Source: Frankia casuarinae (GTDB lineage: Bacteria > Actinomycetota > Actinomycetes > Frankiales > Frankiaceae). Taken from it: a stretch of DNA of 64,000 bases. Below are positions 45,561 through 53,222 of the stretch, piece after piece. The notes beneath the pieces are model-generated. The model did not search any database. It had not been told where the DNA came from and saw nothing but the letters and a program-made list of their open reading frames with translations. The DNA is taken from NCBI RefSeq assembly GCF_000013345.1, contig NC_007777.1:3472001-3536000 (forward strand), given 5' to 3'. A program made the translations under genes and the position numbers. How positions within the stretch are numbered: the stretch's first letter is position 1; each line of letters starts with the position of its first letter.

Positions 45561-46307
45561 ATGCGCATCCTGCCCTGCGGTGACGAGGCACTGCTCGTCG
45601 AGGTGGCCGGCCTGACCGAGGCCGAGGCCCTCTACGCGCGGCTGCGGCGGATCGCCCCGGTCGGGATCATCCAACTGGTTCCCGCGGCGCGGACGGTGCT
45701 GGTCGCGTTCGATCCCGCGGCGACCGACGCCAGACGCCTGAGCGCCGCCCTGCTGCGCGCCGCCGGGGCTCAGCCCGGCACGTCCGGCCCCACGCCCTCC
45801 TCCGGCCCCACGCCCTCCTCCGGTCCCGCGCCGCAGGCCGGTCCCGATCCCTCGTCCGGCCCCGCGCCGCAGGCCGGTCCCCCGCTCGACCGGGACGTCG
45901 TGACGATACCGGTGCGCTACGACGGTCCCGATCTGGCCGAGGTCGCCCGGCTCAGCGGACTGACTCCGGCGCAGGTCGTGGACCGGCACGTACGTGGCCG
46001 GCACCGGGTCGCGTTCTGTGGCTTCGCTCCCGGCTTCGCCTACATCGCGGGCCTCGACCCGGCGCTGCGCGTGCCACGCCGGGACAGCCCGCGCACCCGG
46101 GTCCCCGCGGGCGCGGTCGCCATCGCCGACGAGTTCAGCGGTGTCTACCCGCGGACCTCGCCCGGCGGATGGCGGCTGATTGGCCATACCGACCTGCGGG
46201 TCTTCGATCCCGACCGGGAGCCGCCCGCCGTGCTGGCCCCGGGCACGCGGGTGCGGTTCATCGCCGACGCCGACGCCATTGCTGACGCCGCCCGGTCGAT
46301 GTCGTGA
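45561..46307 (+). CDS. pxpB: 5-oxoprolinase subunit B (KipI/allophanate hydrolase subunit 1 family)
   Basis: 248 residues. RILPCGDEALLVEVAG begins the KipI-like domain and RHRVAFCGFAPGFAYIAG is the conserved active region, followed by a cyclophilin-like barrel. A proline-rich insertion with repeats of GPTPSS and GPAPQAG (about residues 73-108) is unusual. GAGAGG precedes the ATG. It follows pxpA by ten bases. Confidence 0.92.
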   Translation: MRILPCGDEALLVEVAGLTEAEALYARLRRIAPVGIIQLVPAARTVLVAFDPAATDARRLSAALLRAAGAQPGTSGPTPSSGPTPSSGPAPQAGPDPSSGPAPQAGPPLDRDVVTIPVRYDGPDLAEVARLSGLTPAQVVDRHVRGRHRVAFCGFAPGFAYIAGLDPALRVPRRDSPRTRVPAGAVAIADEFSGVYPRTSPGGWRLIGHTDLRVFDPDREPPAVLAPGTRVRFIADADAIADAARSMS

Positions 46308-46331
46308 TCGAAATGTCATGATCGGGATTTC

Positions 46332-47198
46332 ATGATCGAAATCGTCGCGCCAGGTCCGTTCGCCACGGTCCAGGATCTCGGCCGGCCCGGGCTCGCGCAC
46401 CTGGGCATCACCCGGTCCGGCGCGGCCGACCGTCGCAGTCTGCTGCTGGCGAACCGGCTCGTCGGCAACGTCGCGACCGCGGCGGCGGTCGAGCTCACCT
46501 ACGGCGGCCTCACCGCACGGTTCACGGATCCGGCGCTGATCGCGCTGACCGGCGCGCCGTGCCCGCTGGAACTCGCCGGTCGCCAGATCAGCATGTACTC
46601 CCCGGTGGACGTGCCCGCCGGCGCGCTGTTGCGGATCGGGGCACCCGACCGGGGCCTGCGCACCTACCTCGGAATTCGCGGGGGGATCGGTGTCCCCCCG
46701 GTGCTCGGCTCACGATCGAGTGACACCCTCTCCGGGATCGGTCCGCAACCGCTGAGCACCGGTCGGCGGCTGCCGCGGGCGGCCGACAGCGCGGACCCGC
46801 CAACCGTCGACCTCGCCCCGCTCGCCCAGTACCCGGACGAACCGACCCTGCGGGTCCTCGCCGGCCCCCGCGACGACTGGTTCACCGCGGACGCGCTGCC
46901 CACGCTGTTCTCCGCGTCCTATGAGGTGACGGCCCAGAGCGACCGGGTCGGCGTACGGCTCGTCGGGCCGGCGCCGCGCCGCCGGATCACCGCGGAGCTG
47001 CCCTCGGAGGCCGTCGTCACCGGGGGGATCCAGATCCCCCCGGACGGGCGGCCGGTCCTCTTCCTCGTCGACCATCCGGTCACCGGGGGTTATCCCATGC
47101 TGGGCGTCGTCGCGTCCGAGGATCTGCACCTGGCCGCGCAATGCCGGCCCGGCCAGCGCATCCGGTTCCGGCCCTACCACAGCTGGACCACACGATGA
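46332..47198 (+). CDS. pxpC: 5-oxoprolinase subunit C (KipA/biotin-dependent carboxyltransferase-like family)
   Basis: 288 residues. GPFATVQDLGRPGLAHLGITRSGAADRRS is the family signature, with RTYLGIRGGIGVPPVLGSRSSDT and the C-terminal PVTGGYPMLGVV also typical. It completes the PxpABC complex. It lies 24 bases after pxpB on the same strand. Confidence 0.93.
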   Translation: MIEIVAPGPFATVQDLGRPGLAHLGITRSGAADRRSLLLANRLVGNVATAAAVELTYGGLTARFTDPALIALTGAPCPLELAGRQISMYSPVDVPAGALLRIGAPDRGLRTYLGIRGGIGVPPVLGSRSSDTLSGIGPQPLSTGRRLPRAADSADPPTVDLAPLAQYPDEPTLRVLAGPRDDWFTADALPTLFSASYEVTAQSDRVGVRLVGPAPRRRITAELPSEAVVTGGIQIPPDGRPVLFLVDHPVTGGYPMLGVVASEDLHLAAQCRPGQRIRFRPYHSWTTR

Positions 47199-47274
47199 CA
47201 GGCGAGGAGCGCCACACGCGGAATTAGTTATCTTTGCTCGTATTGCTCCCGGGGGGGAGACCCGAGGAGGCCTT

Positions 47275-48279
47275 ATGGGTTCGGTTCGGCTGGGTTCGCT
47301 TCGGTTCACGACCGTCATCGCCGCCGCGTCCGTGGCCGCCCTCGCAGCGGCGCTCACCACGGCCTGCCAGGCGTTTCCCGCCGGCAGGGCAGCGTCGGCG
47401 ACGCCGTCTACGGGAGCCCGGGCCGACCAGGAGATCACGATCGCCGCGACTCCCGTCCCGCCGCACCCGTCCGGGGCGGCGCGCACGGAGCTCACCGCAG
47501 GGTCGTTCGCCCAGCCGACCACGCACCCGACCGCGGAGCCGGTCGCGGAGCCGGCGAGGACATCGTCGACGGCGTCGTCCGGCCTGTCCACGGCCACGGC
47601 CACGACCACGACCCCGCTACCGTCGCGGACCGACGAACCGTCCGCGGGCCTGCCGGACGCTACCCGCCTGCCGGTTCCGGTGCAGGCACCCCTCGTCGCA
47701 CCGGACACGAGCGTCGCACCGGACACGAGCGTCGCACCGGGCACGAGCGTCGCACCGGGCACGAGCGTCGCGCTGGGCACGAGCACGTCCGCGCCGGCTC
47801 CGAGGCGGACGCCGCCCGTCGCCCCGCCCCGGACCGGCACCGAGGCCGCCGAGGTGGTCCGGTTGACCAACATCGAGCGGGCCCGAGCGGGCTGCGGCGC
47901 GCTGACGGTCGACGCCCGGCTGGCAGCCGCGGCGCAGGCGCACAGCACCGACATGGCGGCGAACGGCTACTTCGGCTACACCGGTAGGGACGGTCGCGGC
48001 CTCGACAAGCGGCTGGCCGCCCGCGGATACACCGCCGATCTCGTCGGGGAGAACATCGCCGCCGGATCGCTCACCGCGGCTCGGACCGTGCAGATGTGGA
48101 TGGACAGCGCCGATCGGCGGGCGACCATCCTCACCTGTGCCTTCACCGCCATCGGCGTGGGCTACGCCACCGGCGGCGCGTACGGCACCTACTGGACGCA
48201 GGACTTCGCCGGCGCCGACCCACGAAACCACTCCGGGCCGAGGCACCCGGCCGGCCCTGAGACGCACGGCCGGCCCTGA
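47275..48279 (+). CDS. CAP (SCP/PR1)-domain lipoprotein
   Basis: 334 residues. The signal peptide ends in a lipobox (ALTTAC). A long Thr/Ala/Pro-rich spacer includes five copies of an 18-bp repeat (47698-47787, SVAPDT/SVAPGT). The C-terminal CAP domain has VVRLTNIERARAGCGALTVD, AQAHSTDMAANGYFGY, VGENIAAG and YWTQDF. CAP proteins are secreted and of varied or unknown function. GAGGAGG precedes the ATG. The stop lies in the first unit of a 19-bp array. Confidence 0.88.
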   Translation: MGSVRLGSLRFTTVIAAASVAALAAALTTACQAFPAGRAASATPSTGARADQEITIAATPVPPHPSGAARTELTAGSFAQPTTHPTAEPVAEPARTSSTASSGLSTATATTTTPLPSRTDEPSAGLPDATRLPVPVQAPLVAPDTSVAPDTSVAPGTSVAPGTSVALGTSTSAPAPRRTPPVAPPRTGTEAAEVVRLTNIERARAGCGALTVDARLAAAAQAHSTDMAANGYFGYTGRDGRGLDKRLAARGYTADLVGENIAAGSLTAARTVQMWMDSADRRATILTCAFTAIGVGYATGGAYGTYWTQDFAGADPRNHSGPRHPAGPETHGRP

Positions 48280-48401
48280 GACGCACGGCCGGCCCTGAGA
48301 CGCACGGCCGGCCCTGAGACGCACGGCCGGCCCTGAGACGCACGGCCGGCCCTGAGACGCACGGCCGGCCCTGAGACGCACGGCCCACCCTGAGACGCAC
48401 G
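48251..48401. repeat. 19-bp tandem repeat (8 units)
   Basis: GAGACGCAC recurs every 19 bases at 48259, 48278, 48297, 48316, 48335, 48354, 48373 and 48392, separated mainly by GGCCGGCCCT, which contains the palindrome GGCCGGCC. It starts in the last codons of the CAP gene and fills the gap to the convergent membrane-protein gene. Confidence 0.95.
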
Positions 48402-48433
48402 CTTCCCCTGTTCCTCCCCGATGGATCCTTCCG

Positions 48434-49120
48434 TCAGCGGTGGCTGCGGCGCCGATGACGGCCGAACGCGCCCGTGCGTTCCTCGGCCCCCTCGGCCGGG
48501 GCCCCCTCGGCCGGGGCCCCCTCGGCCGGGGCCGGGGCACTGAGGCGGTCGCTGGGATAGACCTCCGACTCCGCCAGGGGGCCCGGACGCATGGCCGCCT
48601 GCTCCCGCAGTTCCCGCTGACGGCGCGCCGCGGCCACGTCGCGCACCCCCCGCACGCTCAGCCGACCCCACGCGGTCGAACCGAGAAAGAGGATCACGGC
48701 GCCGAGGCCGTAGAAGAAACTGATCCAGACGAGCGCCTGCCGGGCGGACCCACCGACCGGCCGGCCGAGCGCGCCGAGGTCCCAGGGTCCCGCCAGCGTC
48801 GGGCCGACGACGAACCAGGCGCCGGCGACGATCGCGAGCCACGCACCCAGCGCGGCGGTGCCGCGGGTGGAGCTCATCAGCAGCAGGAACCCACCGACGA
48901 ATGTGGCGGCACCCGGCAGCACCTCCAACCAGAAGCGGGCCGACGTCCAGGTCCAGGCGCTGTTCGGGGTGAAGGCGAAGTCGAAGTACGGCCCGACGAA
49001 CGGAATCAGCGCCCCCCACACGCCCAGGAGCATCAGCAGCAGACCACTGACCACACCCCGGCTGCGGGGAATATGCCAGGCGCCCAACCAGGGGGAGTCG
49101 ATGTCGGCGACGTGGGTCAT
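48434..49120 (-). CDS. four-helix membrane protein, unknown function
   Basis: 228 residues with four hydrophobic segments (GLLLMLLGVWGALIPFVG, FVGGFLLLMSS, LGAWLAIVAGAWFVVG, ALVWISFFYGLGAVILFLG) and a charged cytosolic tail with PAEGA repeats from a 15-bp unit. No family name can be given with confidence. Its ATG overlaps the stop of the deacetylase gene (ATGA), and GGAAGGAG lies upstream. Confidence 0.75.
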   Translation of the reverse strand: MTHVADIDSPWLGAWHIPRSRGVVSGLLLMLLGVWGALIPFVGPYFDFAFTPNSAWTWTSARFWLEVLPGAATFVGGFLLLMSSTRGTAALGAWLAIVAGAWFVVGPTLAGPWDLGALGRPVGGSARQALVWISFFYGLGAVILFLGSTAWGRLSVRGVRDVAAARRQRELREQAAMRPGPLAESEVYPSDRLSAPAPAEGAPAEGAPAEGAEERTGAFGRHRRRSHR

Positions 49121-49803
49121 CGGGAGCTCCTTCCGTGGCCAACGCCAGGAACGTGCCCCGCCCGGTGCCGATGAACCCTCACCGACGGCGAACCCCGATC
49201 CACGAAACACCAGGTCACCATCACCGCCGGTCGCGGCCCGGGACGCGGCCGCGCCGCGGTCAGCGAGCGCACGATCCGCGGCGTGCCCGGTCGGGCCCAG
49301 TCCCGGGGGTCCACGTCCCAGCCGATCGCGGTCATGCCGAGGTTCGCGGCCGCGGCGAGCACGGCCGGCGACCAGTCACCACCCGGCGCGCGGAAGAGCC
49401 GGGGCGGTTTCCCACCCGCGTCGACGATGACCGACTGGGCGCGGACCATCTCGGCCCGGATCTGCGCCGGTGTGCGATGACTGAACGGCTGGGGATGGGT
49501 CATCGCGTGGTTACAGACGGAGTGCCCTTCGGCGATGATGCGGCCCACCAGGTCCCGGTGCGCGTGTGCCTGGGCCCCGACCAGGCAGAACGTTGCCTGG
49601 ACCCGGTTGCGGCGCAAGACGTCGAGCATCCGCGGCGTCCACACCGGATGCGGACCGTCGTCGATCGTCAGGGCGACCGCGGCCGACAAGCACCCGCGCG
49701 AAGGAACGAGACGGTCGGGCTTCGGATCAAGCACGTCAGGCCCTACCACGTCAGGCCACGTCGGAGTCGTGCTGTGGATCGGGCGCACTCTTTCGACACG
49801 CAT
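49117..49803 (-). CDS. polysaccharide deacetylase (NodB-like), last motif missing
   Basis: 228 residues. NodB motifs 1-4 are visible: TIDDGPHP (Asp-Asp), NHAMTHPQP (metal His pair), RLFRAPGGDWSP, and GWDVDPRDW. The fifth motif (normally LHD followed by Gly/Asp) is replaced by VMVTWCFVD, and the C-terminus is Arg/His-rich, which suggests a frameshift or loss. There is no signal peptide. The stop overlaps the start of the membrane-protein gene. Confidence 0.75.
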   Translation of the reverse strand: MRVERVRPIHSTTPTWPDVVGPDVLDPKPDRLVPSRGCLSAAVALTIDDGPHPVWTPRMLDVLRRNRVQATFCLVGAQAHAHRDLVGRIIAEGHSVCNHAMTHPQPFSHRTPAQIRAEMVRAQSVIVDAGGKPPRLFRAPGGDWSPAVLAAAANLGMTAIGWDVDPRDWARPGTPRIVRSLTAARPRPGPRPAVMVTWCFVDRGSPSVRVHRHRAGHVPGVGHGRSSR

Positions 49804-49931
49804 GATGTCGAGGCCACGATGCCGACAATCCGGACGAATCGTCGTCTGTTAACATAAATATGCCACACAGTCCACCGATATCCGACGATCATTAGGCAAC
49901 AATCGACGCCCGCCGTGCAGGAGGACCGCTC
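49804..49931. promoter_or_regulatory. divergent promoter region, deacetylase / GntR regulator
   Basis: An AT-rich core, TGTTAACATAAATATGCC (about 49850-49867), contrasts with the surrounding GC-rich DNA and contains the palindrome GTTAAC. The GntR protein is a natural candidate to bind here. Confidence 0.4.
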
Positions 49932-50840
49932 ATGGCATGGCCAGCCGCTCCGGCGGGAACCATCCCGGGCACGTCCGTCGCCGGGGCATCCACCACGGAG
50001 GCCACCCCGAACCCGGCGCCCCCGGTCTCGCCCGCCCACGTCCCGGCCGCCGCGTCCCCGGTCGGCCAGCGGGTGCGGGTACCCAAGACCGCGGAACTCG
50101 TCGCCAGCCAGCTGCGGCGGCGGATCATCCGCGGCGAGCTCAGCGAGGGTGACGCCCTACCGCCCGAACCCACGCTGATGGCGCAGTTCGGAGTCTCGCG
50201 CCCCACCCTGCGCGAGGCGTTCCGGGTGCTGGAGGCGGAAGCGCTGATCTTCGTGCGGCGCGGGGCCCACGGCGGCGCGCGGGTCCACACCCCGAGCCCC
50301 GAGGTTGCCGCGCGCTACGCCGGTCTCGTCCTCGAACACCGCGGCGCCACCCTGGGCGACGTCCACCAGGCCTGTGCCGTCATCGAGCCGCCGTGCGCGG
50401 CGCTGCTCGCCGAACGGCGTGATCCCGCCGACGTCGCCCGGCTGCGCCAGCTCCTCCACGAGGGTGACGAGGCCGCCGACCATCCCGTCGCGCTCGCCTC
50501 GGCCCAGGCCGCCTTTCACCTGGCCGTGGTGGAGCTGACCGGAAACAAGTCACTGACCGTGATCACCGGGATGCTCCTGCATCTCGTGGAGCTCACAAAC
50601 AGCCACGGCGGTCACCCCGGTGCCGACAACCGTCCGGAGGAGACCAGCCTTGCCGCGGTCGCCGCCGATGACCGATCGTCCGCCCGTGCGACCCGCCGGA
50701 TCCACGCCACGCTCATCGACCTCATCGAGGCCGGCGACACGCAGGGCGCCGCCGATCTCTGGCACCGGCACCTCGCCGCCCCCGACCACGCGATCCCCGG
50801 CGGTCCGGCCGACCGGTGCGTGCTGGACCTGCTCGGCTGA
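49932..50840 (+). CDS. GntR-family regulator, FadR/FCD subfamily
   Basis: 302 residues. The winged HTH lies at about residues 53-120 (RRRIIRGELSEGDALPPE, FGVSRPTLREAFRVLEAE, VRRGAHGGARV), and a helical FCD ligand-binding domain follows, with metal-site-like His residues (LASAQAAFHLAVVE). A 40-residue Pro/Ala-rich N-terminus precedes it. Ligands of such proteins are usually acyl-CoAs or small acids. AGGAGG lies upstream. It is convergent with cobL. Confidence 0.9.
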   Translation: MAWPAAPAGTIPGTSVAGASTTEATPNPAPPVSPAHVPAAASPVGQRVRVPKTAELVASQLRRRIIRGELSEGDALPPEPTLMAQFGVSRPTLREAFRVLEAEALIFVRRGAHGGARVHTPSPEVAARYAGLVLEHRGATLGDVHQACAVIEPPCAALLAERRDPADVARLRQLLHEGDEAADHPVALASAQAAFHLAVVELTGNKSLTVITGMLLHLVELTNSHGGHPGADNRPEETSLAAVAADDRSSARATRRIHATLIDLIEAGDTQGAADLWHRHLAAPDHAIPGGPADRCVLDLLG

Positions 50841-50885
50841 ATCGAACTGTAGAGGGTTGGGCACGCTCTGGAGACCGTCAACCTT

Positions 50886-52421
50886 CTACATTTTCGACGG
50901 ATCGACGGATCGGTGGGCGGCGGGCCACACCGTCCACTGGGTCACCGGCCTCGCCGGGCGCCATCCGGTGAAGCCACCGATCGGGGCCGCCCGACTCACT
51001 GACAACCGGACCAGATCACCGCCCAGGCGGGCATGCCAGGAGACGAGGAGCGCCTCGGATTCGAGGGTGACGGCGTTGGCGACGAGCCGGCCACGTCCGC
51101 CCAGCGCCGCCCAGCAGGCGTCGAGCAGCCCGGGGGTCGTGAGGCCGCCCCCGATGAAGACCGCATCCGGCGCCGGCAGCCCGGCCAGGGCCTCGGGCGC
51201 CCGGCCGGGCACGATCCGCAGCGCCGGCACGCCGAGAGCCGTGGCATTGCGCCGGATCCGGTCGGCGCGCTCCGCCCGCGGCTCGATCGCGATCGCGCGA
51301 CAGGTGCCATGGGTGCGCATCCACTCGATCGCGATGCTGCCCGAGCCCGATCCGACGTCCCACAGCAGTTCGCCCGGGACCGGTCCGAGCCGGGCCAGGG
51401 TCACCGCCCGGATCTCCCGCCTGGTGATCTGACCGTCGTGCTCGAACGCGTCATCAGGCAAGCCCGGCGTCCGCGAGCGGTGCGGGGCGGACGGCGTGGG
51501 CACCGGCTCGACGGCGACGACGTTGAGGTCCGCCGGCTCGCGCAACGGCACCTGCGGCACGACCGACCCTTGCGACACAGCTGACCCCGGCGGCACGGCC
51601 GAGGCGGCCCCGCCCGGGTGCTCCACGGCGGCCGGTGCCCGAACCCAGGCCCGGGCACCGGCCTCGACCCAGGCGGAGGCGGGGGCGCTCTGGTACGCCT
51701 CGTCCGGCCCCCCGAGCCGGTCGAGAACCGTCAGCAGGCTCTCGCCGTACCCGCGCCCGACGAGCAAGGTGGCGAACTCGACGGGCGTGGCCCGGTCGGA
51801 GCTGAGGACGAGCAGCCGTCGACGCGGCGCCAGTGCGGCCTGCACCTGCGCGAGGGGACGTCCGACCGCGCTCACCACGTCGACGTCGTCCACGGCCCAC
51901 CCGAGCCGCGCGCAGGCCAGGGAGAGCGACGAAGGATGGGGCAGGACCCGCACCCGGTGCGCTCCCAGCAGCCGGACCAGAGTGGTGCCGATCCCGAAGA
52001 ACATCGGATCACCACTCGCGAGAACACAGAGCTCACCCTGCCCCGCCTGAGCGCCGGTGCCGGCGTGCCCGGCCAGCAGGCGGGGCAGGGCCGGCAGCAG
52101 CGGGGACGGCCACGACACCCGCCGGCCTCCAACGGGCTGGCCGTCGATCCTTTCGGGCACGAGGGCAAGCTGGCGATCGGCGCCGAACAGCACGGCGGCC
52201 CCGCGCACCACCTCACGTGCCGTCGGCGCCAGCCCCGCCCAGCCGTCGGCCCCGATACCTACCACGGTGACGCGCACAGCGGAGGGGATGGAGTCGGCGA
52301 AGCTGGAGTCGGCGGAACTCACCGGCCCGGGGGACCCGGATCCGGTGACGTCACCGGATCCGGGCGCGGTCGCCGACGTGGCGGCAGTGTCGGTCGCCGA
52401 CGTGGCGGCAGTGTCGGACAC
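50886..52421 (-). CDS. cobL: precorrin-6Y C5,15-methyltransferase / decarboxylase, CbiE-CbiT fusion
   Basis: 511 residues from GTG 52421 (463 from GTG 52277). The N-terminal CbiE-type methyltransferase has VTVVGIGADGWAGL and LASGDPMFFGIG. The C-terminal CbiT part has FEHDGQITRREIRAVTLARL, WDVGSGSGSIAIEW (SAM site) and DAVFIGGGL. The enzyme methylates C5 and C15 and decarboxylates the acetate side chain in cobalamin synthesis. The 5' end carries two 24-bp repeats (TAATSATD), so the true start may be the downstream GTG. No other cobalamin gene is in the window. Confidence 0.9.
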   Translation of the reverse strand: MSDTAATSATDTAATSATAPGSGDVTGSGSPGPVSSADSSFADSIPSAVRVTVVGIGADGWAGLAPTAREVVRGAAVLFGADRQLALVPERIDGQPVGGRRVSWPSPLLPALPRLLAGHAGTGAQAGQGELCVLASGDPMFFGIGTTLVRLLGAHRVRVLPHPSSLSLACARLGWAVDDVDVVSAVGRPLAQVQAALAPRRRLLVLSSDRATPVEFATLLVGRGYGESLLTVLDRLGGPDEAYQSAPASAWVEAGARAWVRAPAAVEHPGGAASAVPPGSAVSQGSVVPQVPLREPADLNVVAVEPVPTPSAPHRSRTPGLPDDAFEHDGQITRREIRAVTLARLGPVPGELLWDVGSGSGSIAIEWMRTHGTCRAIAIEPRAERADRIRRNATALGVPALRIVPGRAPEALAGLPAPDAVFIGGGLTTPGLLDACWAALGGRGRLVANAVTLESEALLVSWHARLGGDLVRLSVSRAAPIGGFTGWRPARPVTQWTVWPAAHRSVDPSKM

Positions 52422-53222
52422 AACAGGCGAGCGTAGCGCGTCGGCCAGGAGGATCAAGAATAGCTGTGCGCCTCGTCCGGACAGGCCTGGTCGGCGACCT
52501 CCGCCACCTGCCCCGCGACCGCGTCCCACCACCGAGCCGCGGCAGCGGTCCGCGGGTATATCAGCCGCCGCCGGGCACGGCGGCCGCCGGCGGCCATGGG
52601 ATGGAAAATCACCGCCGTATCGGGTAGCAATTCCTGGTGAAATGCGATCCCCGACACGTTGCACGCCGGCTCCGCGATCGGTGTGGCCTTCGAAGTCCTG
52701 ATCACCTACGAACCCAGGAACAGGAAGAGCAGACATCTGTACGCCAAGGTACCAGGAGCGCTCCGGGACCTGCGCATAGGATGGCCGGGTAAATTCTCAC
52801 ATGGCCCGATCGCGCCAGGACGTTTGAAGCCCAAACGCAGCGTCGGGCACCATGGCGTTCATGCTTGTTCACACGTGACCGACGACACGCACCCCGGCCG
52901 GCATGGTCGTACCCTGAGGAGATGGGGGCGTCACACTCTCTACGGAGAGCGGACGGCTCCGCGCTCCGACTCCTCGCCGGTTGCCTGAGCCATGCCCTTC
53001 CGCGTCCAGAGGAGATATTCCAAGTCGTTCTCGGCCCCGGCTTTCCGGGACTTTGTCCCACTCCGTACCGAGCGCTGACGGCTGGCCCTGGCTTTGGTCC
53101 GTGGCGGCCTTCTTCGTTGTCCGTCGACCCGTGGCCGAAACGAACGAAGGCGAACGCCCGGCGACGGACGCGGCTGTCGCCGACGCGTCGTTTCCTCATT
53201 GCATAGGACGCTGGGAGTTTGC
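52422..53222. other. 800-base gap upstream of the polyketide synthase
   Basis: No known gene is seen. A minus-strand frame of 83 residues (52454-52705) with a basic centre (GGRRARRRLIYP) and acidic end could be a small protein but has no recognised match. Short plus-strand frames near 52659-53206 are unconvincing. The gap should hold the promoters of cobL and of the PKS gene. I see no cobalamin riboswitch-like element. Confidence 0.5.

Noticed and set aside
50886-52736. Longer cobL start near 52736
   Set aside because: The extra N-terminal residues have no similarity to CbiE and no ribosome binding site. GTG 52421 or 52277 is more reasonable.
52422-52740. Cobalamin riboswitch near cobL
   Set aside because: I found no B12-box-like conserved core or suitable paired elements in the region upstream of cobL.
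53094-53222. Earlier start for the polyketide synthase at 53094
   Set aside because: The extra 43 residues are Arg-rich low-complexity sequence without a ribosome binding site. ATG 53223 lies just before the ACP-like domain.
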